NCBI GenBank assembly: GCA_032622095.1
Contig: CP136069.1
Location: 104,252,278 to 104,316,277 of the forward strand
DNA length: 64,000 nucleotides
Origin: Siphonodentalium dalli
Lineage: Eukaryota > Mollusca > Scaphopoda > Gadilida > Siphonodentaliidae
Direction: 5' to 3'
Below are positions 23,761 through 35,290 of the stretch, piece by piece. The notes beneath the pieces are model-generated. The model saw only the letters and a program-made list of their open reading frames with translations. It was not told the DNA's origin and did no database searches. A program made the position numbers and the translations under genes. The first letter of the stretch is position 1, and each line of letters starts with the position of its first letter.

Positions 23761-24202
23761 ACTATATTCAGACTTGGCTGGGATATTATTTTCTTAACCA
23801 CCACTTATCCAGATGAAATCATACCCTGATTTTTCAAAGAAACATTGGGGGGGGGGGGTATATTGGATTGAATTTGTCTTCTGTATGTCAGGCGGTCCTC
23901 CCATCCATCTGTCTGTTGGGATGTCTATCCATCCGTCTATCAACAATTGTTTTCTTCTCCATATTAAAAGACCAAATATGTTTATATATTTCAGTGTGCA
24001 TGTTTCCTTGGTGACTCACATACAGATTTGTTCAAATAAGTTCATCAGATCAAATAAGTGCGAAGCTAGGACCATAACTCTTTCCCTCCATAGTAAATCT
24101 TAACATAATTTCTTCTCAAGAACCATTGAGCCGATATTAGCTTATATTTGGTATGAATGGGTCTTGGGTGATCGGGTTCAGATTTGTTCAAATGGGGTCA
24201 TT
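23761..24202. repeat. F4-like hairpin remnant and F6 internal unit
   Basis: TACCCT...ATT followed by a G-run and GTATATTGG (about 23822-23862) resembles an F4 left hairpin (TATACCCC...GGGGTATA), followed by a CATCCATCTGTCTG tract. From ~23990 an F6 unit runs up to the T-run where the F2 copy ii begins. Confidence 0.55.
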
Positions 24203-26450
24203 TTTATGTGTACCCATACCATGTATGGTACACATAATGCTGACGTCCGGATCAACCATCCGTCGTCCGTCTGTCCGTCTGTCTGTCCGTCTGTATGTCC
24301 GTCTGTCCGTAGACACTTGCTATCCGATTCGATTACTGGAGTATCTTTTATCGGATCATGTTCAAATTTCATGTGCATGTTTACAATGACACACCCCTCA
24401 CCTGTATAGTTTTTGGTATAGATCGATTGATCGGTTTAAAAATTATTAACACTTTGCATCCACACATGGGCATGTGCTATCCGATGCAATAACCAAAGTG
24501 TTTTTTGTCCGATTGTGTTCATATTTGAAATGTAGGTTTATGATGACACACCCCTCACCTGTATAGTTTTTGGTATCGATCAGTTGATCGATTTAGAAAA
24601 TAATTAACCCTGCACACAAATTCTATCTGATGCATCTAAGTCAAACAATTTGCTTATGATCTGCCTCATATTTCTTACCTAGGTCTTTGTTAGCACGTTC
24701 TTTATCTGTATGGATTTTGGTATTGTTTTGTTAACCCTTTCCATTCTTGTTTTTAAATAGAATTCATCCAAGCTGTGAAGACTTAAATATTTTTCATCTG
24801 ATCAGCACCAAATTTGATACATATGATCCTCACCCCAAAATACAAATCAAGTTCAAATTTGGGTTTGATCTGATATATTTTAACAGAGTTATGGCCATTT
24901 GTAATTCAAGTAACTGATAATGTAACTAAATAGCTGTTGTCTGCCAGTGTTGGATTTTAAGAGAAGTTGTCTGACAGAGTGCCTCTCTTATTAGTTTTAT
25001 TTATTTTAGCTGTACACTAGATTGAGTTAGATAGCCTTGGTGGGTTGCAGGTGGCTGTCAAGAATATAATTAATGGATGGGTCTCTATTCTGTTCTGTGC
25101 AATATTAAGTTAACCCATTTGTTGAAACGGGTTCATTATTAGTTAATGTACACCTACCGTATTCCAAAATTACAAATTGGAATAGTCCATTGTTTATTTG
25201 TTGGGATGTTTTACAGACATTTTTGTTTATAGACATTTTTGTTTACACTCACACTGTAACTTAGAAATAAATTAACCCACCCATTCCATAGTTCCATCAT
25301 ATGACATCATTGAACATTATTAACCCTCTCTGCACATCAAATGGTCTTCTGATGTTTTTCATGTGATCATTCTCCTATTCTATGTCCAGGTTGATGGTGA
25401 TCCACTTTTCCCTTGCATATTTAATGATATTCTGCTGTTTACAGACATTGTATCTTTCAAATGATCAGCTTAGAATAAAGTTAACCATAGATATACTGTA
25501 TGCAATCCAATGTTATGACTCTAATATTTTCAATCTGACCATTCTCATATCTCACCTTTACTTATCTAATAATTCTGCTTTAAAATATTTTATATCCAAC
25601 CATTATCAATCACATTTAATATCCAGGTCTATACACCCATCACTTGTATAGATGCTCAAGTATTGATTGGTCTCTAATTTTTTAATATGTAGATAACACA
25701 ACAATATTATGACTCAGGTTCCAATGTAAGAAGTAGATAAATAGAGTTGTTATGTGCTTAATTTCATAACTATTATATCTTTAACAGCTATGGTGCATCT
25801 GTCTGACTGTGGTTGGGTTATTTAGCTTTATCACTCTATAACACATACATGTATCTGTGTTGGAGTTACCCACTTTTCGCTTGCATGGATTTTGCGATTA
25901 AAATTAACCCATTCCATAGACACATGATATCCGATAGGCAGATATTAAATTATGCCTTTCACCTTGAACCAGGTTCAGTAAGGATTTCTATAAGCCACCA
26001 ATTGACCAATATTCATCATCAGATGAAATATCTTATTTTTAAATTCACTCAATTGCATTTGGGCTGCAGAATAATAATGGTGCTGGTATTCTTATTGGTC
26101 AAATATTTCTCACCGATAACTTTTATAATCTCATCCAGGTTAATCATGACACATAAATTTCTTCACCTGTATAAATTTTGGTATTGATTGAATGGTTTTA
26201 AAAATATTTACCCCATATTTAATAATATTCTGTTGTTTACAGACATTGTATCTTGAAATTTAATGCCATATCCATGGTCATATTGTGTTTATGTGAGCAA
26301 GTTGCCCAATAAGTCTGATTCCACTTGGGAACTATTAATTAATAGCAAGCTGTGAATTGTTGAAAGTCTTATACTCATGAAAAAATTGGTATACAGATTT
26401 ATGAAAATAGCTAATCACTATCACCAAGGTATGGTGATCGGCCTCTCGTT
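24203..26450 (+). mobile_element. F2 Helentron-like element, copy ii
   Basis: The left hairpin 24205-24236 is intact: TATGTGTACCCATACC pairs with the complementary half ending GGTACACATA. The TCCGTC/TGTCTGTCC tract follows. The body runs parallel to copy i over its whole length (for example TATCTGATGCATCTAAGTCA, GACTCAGGTTCCA(A/T)TGTAAG, GAGCAAGTTGC). The right end keeps AAGGTATGG...TGATCGGCCTCTCGTT but has lost the left half of the terminal hairpin. Inserted into F6-type sequence. Confidence 0.8.
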
Positions 26451-27298
26451 AGGAAATGAGGTCCACAGAGGATGAATTCATTGATGCTATTCCACCTTGA
26501 ATAATAGTGTCATTAAATTCACCTTTTGGGGACCTCATTCTGCAAAGGTCAGACACACTAAATACAGACTTGGCTGTTCCAATATTATTTTCTTAACCAC
26601 CACTTATCCAGGTGAAATTATACCCTATTGGATATTGGGGGGTATATTGATATTACTAGATGAATGGATCTCATAGATGGGGATTCACAATTGTTCTAAT
26701 TGGGGCAGAAATAAGAGATTTAACTCTCCTATATCCTGTTTGGTACTGGTGTAATAATATTGATTTCTAGGCAGACTGGGTGGGGGCAATGGGGAAGGAG
26801 TGTAGTGGGGTGGAGTTTTGACCCCCTACTTAGATCAAAATTTAAACAGTTGAAAATTTCATGCCTGGTATAACATTAGTTGTAGATTAGATGTTCACAT
26901 CAAAAATAGGTTAGATTTGTTCTCATAGTTCGGTTTGATTTTCTAACATGTATGTTTTTAAACCAACAGTCCATATGTTCCTACTTCAGGTTAAACTGTT
27001 GGACCAAATTGGCCACAAATTTTAACTTCATGGGGTTGGTAATTTTGAGAGCTTGAAGTACTGGTACCAGTTGTAAAATTCAACATAAGAGGGATGTGCG
27101 AAAAGGATTTTTGTGAACTAAGTACTGTGGTATGGTTGTCTTCTTTAAAAGGTAAGAGGTTGGACATTTGTCAGTGGTGTGCAATTAGAAATTTCAAGTT
27201 GAAGAGCCCTGCTCATCTGAGAAACTCCAGCTATGTCCATGTTTAGAACTATTTGTCTTATTAAGTGATATTGTCATGTACTGACTCTTGTTGTCTTC
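26451..27298. other. Intergenic repeat debris
   Basis: Begins with another copy of the GAGGTCC repeat (26455-26620) and a short CCCTATTGGATATTGGGGGGTATATT hairpin-like block. 27205-27240 (GCTCATCTGAGAAACTCCAGCTATG) recalls an F6 end. No gene seen. The last 25 bp belong to the target repeat shared with 61609-61633. Confidence 0.5.
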
Positions 27299-27303
27299 AG
27301 AGT

Positions 27304-30300
27304 AATCTGGTCGATAAAAGGTTTGACCTAGAAAAAATTTGGACTAAGTTGGTTTTTATACCATTTTGAAGAGGAAGCTCTCCTTTATAATATATCCAAA
27401 ATCCGCTAAAATCCGCTTTGAGCATTTTTTGTAATTCAAGACGGCGTCCAAGATGGCTGCCATTTTCCTATAAGTCAGCTCGATGCAATTATAGTGAGAA
27501 CATCTTGTCATATGTATGCACATGTACACATTTTTGTGAAGCTAAGACATAACGCCACATTTATGTGCCAAAATTGGAACTCCCCATCCAAGATGGCCAC
27601 CAAAATGGCGACCGGAAGTGGAATTTTTACGTTTTTTTACTAATATCTTTAAGATAATTTTCTGTGGTGTGGAACTGGTTGAGAATTGTGACTTTATTTT
27701 GTATTTAGCATGTTAACTGACCATTGTAACAATGAAATATGCTGTTCGTGGGTCCCACACCCCTTCCGATCACTAAAAAATTCGATTTTACAAAACGCGG
27801 TATAACATTTCACAAAAAATCCCCATTTGGATTCTAGTCATATTTAATCAAGAAGTGGGAGGAACTGTGCAATGTAAGTGATGCATTCTATATCTTATTG
27901 ATATTTGAACTCAATGGTACCAAAATTGTCATTTTGACATAAGATGACTGCCAAAATGGGCGCCAAAAATATGGAAAATGGTAATTATTATCCCAGCGTG
28001 CCATGCAACCGCTTACAAGTTGTGGTGATGCACACACTTGACTATTCTGTCTTATATAGCTTGACCACTAACATTTCTGATGTACCTTCGGTATTTGTTA
28101 CTATTTTAACCACTGAAATTACCAGAATTATTCGAAATTTTCTGTCACAAACCTGATATCAAAACCGGGAAAAAAATCGCTTTTCAGGTTTGAGCCATTT
28201 TTTAAAAGTAAAATGGAACTATGTTTGGTATCAAAGATGTTTATTGTTACATGTGTCACACTGATGTGTTTTAGACAATATTACTCAAGATGGCTTCCAA
28301 AATGGCAACCAAATTTGGTAAACATTATTATATACATATACATATGTGTATATATGTGGTGTATACATGTATGTATACATAATCAATTGTGACTCACATG
28401 CTACTTAATCAACTAAATGTTCTATTCTGGTTATTCCGGTACCCTACGAGGCATGACAAGTTAATTTTGAGGAATGCAATATGGATTTTGTCAAAAATCG
28501 TCCTTGTTTTTGAACGGAAATGGGCAGAACGTTGAAACGGAACTGAGAGGGAACATATTATGTGGCTATTCTGGCCCATTAGCATCAACATTATTCAACT
28601 TAATACAGTGTGTATGTCTGTTGACTGTATGGTCATAGGCGAGTTGAGTAGGTATACATGGAATTATTGTATTCATGAATGATGTGAATAGTTATACAAT
28701 GTGTGACTATATGGTCATGGATGGGGTGTCCATGGTGAGATGTATATGTATATAAGGAGTAGATGTATGGTGACGTGTTAGGTGAACATGTTTACAGTGA
28801 GTGGCTGTCTGGTCATTGAAGTGGTGTATGGGCATAACGAGAGTAGCTACACTGTCATGTATGTATATATGGAGTGAGTGTGTGGTCAGGGGTGGGCTGT
28901 CCAGGTGTACATTGGGTGGCTGTATTGTCATGGCTGGTGTATATATATATACATATGTTGGATGTATGGTAATGGATGGGTGTGTGTATAAATAGGGTGT
29001 TGTTGTATGGTTTAATATGGGCAATGTGTATGTGTGTACATGGAATGACTGCACGGTCATTGTTGAAGTGTATATGCATACCTGGAGTACACTTTGATGA
29101 CCATTGGTGGCTAGTGTATATAGAGAGTGACCTCATGGTGATGGGTGGGATGTATATGTTTATATGTAGGCCAATTGTATTGTCATTGGTGGTGTGTACA
29201 AGCATACAGTGAATAGCTGAATGCTCATGGGAATGGTGTATAAGTATACAGCGAGTGGCTGAATTGTCACGGTTGAGCTGTATATGCAAGTCTGAAGTGC
29301 ACGAATGGCCGTGTGTGCGGGGTATTGGTATATCTAGAAGGGCTGTATGGCCATTGATGAGGTATATATATACACCTGGAGTGACGCTGTGGTCATGGGT
29401 GAGATGTATATGTATATTATGAGTGACTATATGGCCATGACACGACCAATATGTATATAGGGATTGACAGTATGGCAAAATTAATGGTAGGGTGAATTGA
29501 TATACAAGGAGTGACTATGATCACGAATGTGGTTTATGCATATACAGTGAGAGCCTCAATTGCCATGGGTCAGGTGTATATGCAAGTCTGGAGTGTATGA
29601 GTGATGAGTGGTCGTGTGCCCGGTACAGGACATTGGTACATCTAGAAGGGGTGTAAGGCCATTGGTGAGGTCTATATGTATATACATGGAGTGACTCTAT
29701 GGTTTTGGGTTGGTATATATGTATATCTTGGGTGGCTCTATGGCCACGGGTGTCGCAAATATGTATATATACAGGGAGTGAGACTGTATGACCACTGGTG
29801 AGGCAAATATGTATACAAGAAGTGATGTATGATCATGGATGTAGCGAACAGGTATATCAGGAGTGACTGTATGGTCATCGGTGGGTGTATATGTATATCT
29901 TTAGTGGCTATATAGCTATGCATGTGGCAAATAAATATACATGGCGTGACGACTGTATGGCCTATGGTGAGGCAAATAGGTATACAAGACTGAAGAGGTT
30001 ACTTTGTGTTCATGTATGTAGTGAATATGTATACATGTCGTGTGAGGTGTAGGTGTATACCTGGTGTGTCTGCATGGTTATTCACGGCTATAGGGTCATG
30101 CATTGGTGTATGGTTAAACCCAAGTGTGGCTGTATGGTAATGGGTGATGTGTATGTCTATACAGCGAGTGGCACATGACCATTTATGTGGTGTCAATATA
30201 TATATGGAGTGACTGCATGCTCATGTGTGATTTGTACTTGTGCACCTTTGGGTGACTATCGCATTCCACAATAACTCAAGGAAATGTTAATCGATAGAGG

Positions 30301-31697
30301 TACTATCAGAGTGTTCTCCACATTAATTGTGTTTTATATGGAATGTGAAGAAAACGGTTTTTCTGACAAAATAGTTTATAAGTTAATCAATTGATGCTAA
30401 TGGGCCAGAGTAGCCACATAATATGACCCATTTTAGTTCAGTTTCAACGTTCTGTCCGTTTCCGTTAAAAAACATGGACAGAATCCCAAAAGAGGTGTTC
30501 GGCAAAATCCATTCTGCATCCCTTAAAATGAATTTGTCGTACTTCACAAGGTGCTGTGACAACCAAACTATAAGATTTAGTTGTCAGTTGATTAAGTAGC
30601 ATGTTTAATAAACAAGTGAGTCACAATTTGCTACCATTTCGGAACAGCAGAGAATAATGTTCGGAATATAAACTTTTTACCAAATTTGGTTGCCATTTTG
30701 CAAGTCATCTTGAGTAATATTGTCTAAAACACCACACTACGACACATTTAAGGCATATCAAAATAAAAAGAACATTTGATACCAAAGATAGTTCCATTTT
30801 ACTTGAAAAATATGGTCCAAACATGAAAAGTTATTTTTTGCCGAGTTTGATGCTGTTTGTGATAGAAAATCCCATAATTCTGGTAATTTCAGAATAATAG
30901 ATAGTAAAAATTAATCAAGGTGCATAAGAAATGTTGGTATTCAATGTCTATAAGACAGAATAGTCAATTGTGTGCATCACCACAACTTGTAAGCGGTTGC
31001 ATGACACGCTGGGATAATAATTACCATTTTCCATATTTTTGCTGCCATTTTGACAGCCATTTTGAGCCAAAGTGGCAATTGATTTCGACTATCAATAAGA
31101 TATAGAATGCATCACTTACATTGCACAGTTCTTCCACCTTATTGATGAAATATGACTAGAATCCCAATGGGGATCTTTTGTGAAATGTTATACCGCGTTT
31201 TGTAAAATCGAATTTTTGAGTGATCGGAAGGGGTGTGGAACCAACGAACAGCATATTTCGTTGTTCCAATGGGCAGTTAACATGCTAAATACAAAATAAA
31301 GTCACAATTCTCAACCAGTTCCACACCACAGAAACTTATCTTAAAGATATTAGTAAAAACGTAAAAAATCCACTTCCGGTCGCCATTTTGGCGGCCATCT
31401 TGGACGGGGAGTTCCAATTTTGGCACATAAAGGTGGCGTTATGTCTTAGCTTCACAAAAATGTATACATGTGTATACATATGACAAGTTGTTCTCACTAT
31501 AATTGCATCAAGCTGACTTATAGGAAAATGGCAGCCATCTTGGACGCCATCTTGAATTACAGAAAATGCTCAAAGCAGATTTTAGCGGATTTTGGATATG
31601 TTATAGAGGAGAGCTTCCTCTTCAAAATGGTATAAAAACCAACTTAGTCCGAATTTTTTCTAGGTTGACCCTAAAATTTGAGTTTATCGACCAGACT
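27304..31697. mobile_element. Intact foldback transposon FB-X, 4.4 kb
   Basis: Two ~1.3-kb arms (27304-28606 and 30383-31697) are reverse complements across nearly their full length and enclose a ~1.8-kb spacer. Outer ends read A(A/G)TCTGGTCGATAAA. The direct repeat AGAGT flanks it (27299-27303, 31698-31702). At 61609-61640 the same target repeat is present with a single AGAGT and no insertion, giving the empty site. Long inverted arms around tandem repeats is the foldback-element plan. Arms are rich in AAGATGGC/GCCATCTT. No transposase is seen; a related solo arm is at 3270-8467. Confidence 0.88.
28650..30260. repeat. Degenerate 42-bp minisatellite in FB-X spacer
   Basis: Recurring words are GTGACTGTATGGTCATGG, then GTGAGGTGTATATGTATATA. 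On the minus strand 28855-29478 stays open for about 207 codons as degenerate 14-residue repeats (pattern T-x-D/G-H-S-x-T-x-x-x-x-I-x-x), because 42 bp is 14 codons. Rich in His/Thr/Ile with no known fold; I regard it as a period artefact rather than a gene. Confidence 0.8.
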
Positions 31698-31702
31698 AGA
31701 GT

Positions 31703-32361
31703 CCCAGTCTTCTCAGTCTTGACAGTCTGGTGAGCGACCCATAGTCATTGGCTGTCTTGTTTTTTTTTATCACTTCCTGTTTCGTGTTATTACAAAAGTT
31801 GGAATGACTTAGAAGAAACGGAATTAGGGTAACTGTAATACTGACCATCAAGTTTAAGTGGTGTGAGACTACAGATTTAGAGGTAAAAAGGGGGTGGGTA
31901 CCCCGCATGAAATTGGAAAAAATATGTTTTCCTTCAAATAGGGGTGTGGGTACCCAAGTGCCGGAAAAAAAGTATTTTCAGCCTACTGTCGTGTCCCTTT
32001 TTTCCGACCCCTCTGCATATATGTATGTTTTTGTGCGAAGTTGATATCCCAGATACAGGTGTTACATGCAACTATAGTATATATTGGGGTTCAATGTCAC
32101 TTTTCGGTTCTCACATGTACACACATGAGATGTTATTTTGTTGTGATTCCACAAATATATCACAAATTGAAGATCACTTATTTAATAACGATCATAAAAC
32201 ATGCAGTTTGCCATATCCGACATCACTCTAAAGGTAGTATTGAAGCAATACATCATGGACACATAATTTTACTTAGGCAAGCTGACAATCTAGGGTTCTG
32301 GGACATCTATATCTGTATATTTAGGGATGAAAGAGTTAATGTTGTTGGCAGTTAAAATATA
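31703..32361. other. Target repeat and unremarkable intergenic sequence
   Basis: 31698-31760 (CCCAGTCTTCTCAGTCTTGA, then CAGTCTGGTGAGCGACCC) equals 61631-61680 and is the right flank of the FB-X insertion site. Then GGGTGGGTACCCCGCATG and GGTGTGGGTACCC words near 31890-31960. No gene seen. Confidence 0.5.
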
Positions 32362-34356
32362 ATTATACCCCCCGCAACGAAGTTAGGGGGGGTATACTGG
32401 AGTCAGCTTGTCCGTCCGTCCGTCGTCCGTCCGTCCGTCGTCCGTCCGTCCGTGGACACAAATTTGTCCGGAGTTTTTCTCAGTCGTTTTTTGATCAATT
32501 TCCGTGAAACTTGGCACAGACATCAACCACCATGGGAACCTGTGCACCTGCGATTATGACGTCTGTCGGACTTTTTTTTTTGGAGTTATCCCCCCTTTTT
32601 CGACTTAGAAATTTTTCGCAGCATGTATACTTTTGTCCGAGCTTTTATTCCTACATTTTTTGGTCAATTTTTATGTTTACCCATACCATGTATGGTAAAC
32701 ATAGTGTCGTTGTCCGGATTGACCACTCGTCGTTCGTCCGTTCGTCCGTCCGTCCGTCTGTCCGTCCGTCTGTCCGTCCGTAGACACTTCACGTGTAATG
32801 CGATAACTCAAACATTTTCTATCCAATCAGAAGCATTCCCATATGGGTATATGGGTATATCAGCCCAAAATACAGATCGAGTTCGAATTTGGGTTTGATC
32901 CGAGTTTTTGTTACAGAGTTATGGCCCTTTTTCGACTTAGAATTCACACATTCTGCCATAACTCAAACATTTTTTATCTGATTGGAACCAAATTTGGTAT
33001 GTGAGTTTCAAAGCCCAAAATACAGATCTAGTTCGAATATGGGTTTGATCCGATTTATTTTAAAGGAGTTATGACCATTTAAAAAAAAAAAAAAAATCGA
33101 TTTAAAAAAAAAAATATTTTTAACTTTTATAATAACAATAAAAAAAATGTCATTGACATTGTCATTTGTTTTCATTTAGATATTGATGATTATGATACAA
33201 GTTGATAAAAAGATTTCCATTGTGTCCCTTTAATTTTTTAATTAATTCACCAATTGCATTTGGACTACTTAGCTATATTATTTTCTGATGTTTCTTATGC
33301 CAATGTGCAAATAATCTGATAAAGAAGGCTATGGTATCTAATTTAAAATAAGATTCAACAATAAACATCACATGATATTACAGTAGACTTGGACATCTGT
33401 GCTGCAGAGTTATATCTTCAGATGGTCTGATATCATTATAATTGTTATTGGTTTAATAGAGGTCAGTGTTCAACATAAACAATTCCTGTGATTTTTTGAC
33501 AGCTGTGCTATATAATTGATATTAATGGGTCAGTGGTGAGGTTGCTTATCTGTATACTAGGACACATTATTATTGTAAACTTAAATTGGACTCTCTTAAC
33601 CCAAGTATTCCATGTCCAGGTCACACCTACACATTTAACCCACGGACTTGCTGGCTGTGGTGGTTTAGCATTACAGATCCTGTACCAGTGCATTCTCTTA
33701 TATAAATGCCAGTGACCCATAAATTCCAATAATTTGTGTTATGTACATTTGTCTATAATAGTACATAACAGTATACTCTATAATTCAACACCAAAACTCT
33801 CATTTATCCGATCATATTAAATTTTTATCGCCAAGGGATGGGTTAACATCTGCCGATCGTGATCGGCCTCTCGTTTTAAAACGTGGCACAGATATTTAGT
33901 ACCATTGGAACTTGTGCATCTGCGATTATGACATCTGTCCGACATTTTTTGGTGGAGTTATCCCCCTTTTTCAACTTAGAAACTTTTTTTGCAACATGCA
34001 TAATTTTGTCCGAGCTTTTATTCCTACATTTTTCGGTCAATGTTTTTTAATCTTGGCACTGATATTTAGTACCATGGGAACCTGTGCACCTGCAATTATG
34101 ATGTCTGTCCGACATTTTTTGTGTGGAGTTATTCCCCATTTTCGAATTTTTTTCGCAACATACATAATTTTGTCCAAGCTTTTATTCCTACAATTTTCGG
34201 TCAATAGGTTTAAGATTAGGGTTATGGTTGTACACCTGCAATGGGAACTGTTATTTTATTATTTTAACTAAATGTTTACTGACATGTCAAACATCTTAGT
34301 ATTTTTTAAAAAGGGGGGTATCCGTAGTCCCATTGGGACAGTCACACCTCTAGTTA
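32362..34356 (+). mobile_element. F4 Helentron-like element, split by an F2 element
   Basis: The left hairpin is TATACCCCCC...GGGGGGTATA (32364-32396), followed by TCCGTCCGTCGTCCG. The monomer phrase GG(C/A)AC(A/T)GA(C/T)AT..A.(T/C)ACCA(T)GGGAACC...GGAGTTATCCCCC...TTTCGACTTAGAA recurs at 32510, 33890 and 34060. The right end is GGGGGGTATCC (complement of the left), a hairpin GTCCC-ATT-GGGAC (34327-34339), then a CACCTCTAGTT tail. The F2 copy iii (32670-33875) interrupts it at a T-run after TTTTTTGGTCAA. Confidence 0.83.
32670..33875 (+). mobile_element. F2 Helentron-like element, copy iii (short)
   Basis: The left hairpin is perfect at its base: TATGTTTACC...GGTAAACATA (32672-32703), followed by a long TCCGTCCG tract. 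Internal units carry CCAAATTTGGTATGTGAGTT, CCCAAAATACAGATC.AGTTCG and GAGTTATGGCCCTTTTTCGA. The right end is GGGATGGGTTAACATCT, hairpin GCCGATCGTGATCGGC (33852-33867), and CTCTCGTTT. About 1.2 kb; nested in F4. Confidence 0.85.
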
Positions 34357-34657
34357 TTTTTGTTTATCATTCACTGTGGTTTTATAAAGTGGGAGGTAAC
34401 ATGTGCATTAATCTGTGTATCAGTATCAGGAGAAATATATGTTTGGCGATAGCTACGTCATGTTTAACCTTAACCTAATAATCAGAAAAAACTATCTGGG
34501 CATCCCCACATCATACAATACATAGCAGCTGCTTCTATTGGGGATAAAAGTCAGAAAGAATACCTAATCCTAACAGAGCTGTGTACAGGTCAGTTTACTC
34601 TATCTTTTATACCTTGTATAGTACACATATAATTGTTGATATCTGGTTATTCGTCCA
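34357..34657. other. Short unannotated gap
   Basis: Nothing coding or repetitive that I recognise; the last five bases (GTCCA) are the target duplication of the next element. Confidence 0.4.
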
Positions 34658-35070
34658 CAGGGTCCCCGCGGGTCATGGAAGGTATGGAAAGTCATGGAAT
34701 TTTATTGGGATAAATTCCAGACCCTTGAAACGTATGGAAAAATATATGTGTCCATAAATGTCATGGAAAGTCATGGAAAACAAAAGCTGCCTGGCAGCAT
34801 ACGATCGCTTTTCTCAATGCGATGCAGTCAGTCTATGCTATATACCCGGTAATGTTATTTATGGTAATGCATGCGAGCAGTTCGTGATCAAATTGAAACA
34901 TCATTAATGATTGGCTGCTTGATAACCTTGATTTGTTATTTCAACCAATGAGCGATACCGTTTGAAAGGAGGTTTGAATGAGCGTGCCTGCTCTCTTCCT
35001 GTTTACTGAACACACAAAAGAAAATATTTGCGCTTCATCGAACTGGATAATTCTATTCTATTATTAAATA

Positions 35071-35286
35071 ATGCCGGGTCATTGTAAATTCAATGACGCC
35101 TGGTTAGCCGACAAAGTTATGAAGGCATGGCTTGTGAATGTTCCCACAAACAAATTCAAGGCCAAATGTAAATTGTGCATCAAAGAAATTAACATCGGAA
35201 ACATTGGAATTCGAGCGGTGAAATTGTACATGACTGGAAATAAACACAAGAAGATGTTACGAGCGAGCATGAGAACAGTGCAACAG
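35071..35286 (+). pseudogene. BED-like zinc-finger N-terminus of the hAT-like transposase
   Basis: Opens MPGHCKFNDAWLADK; the finger region AKCKLCIKEIN...NKHKK has C-x2-C and a terminal H. The first zinc-ligand His expected in A.K.HM..KKH relatives is Tyr here (AVKLYMTGNKHK). The domain is typical of transposase N-termini that bind element ends. The frame is cut after VQQFF by the F1 insertion at 35291. Start chosen at the first ATG, about 410 bp inside the left end. Confidence 0.65.
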
Positions 35287-35290
35287 TTTT

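Noticed and set aside
24240-24310. Regularly repeated TCCGTCTGTC tracts considered as CRISPR-like or as independent microsatellites
   Set aside because: No unique spacers of constant length; they are always located just inside the left end of F1-F6 elements.
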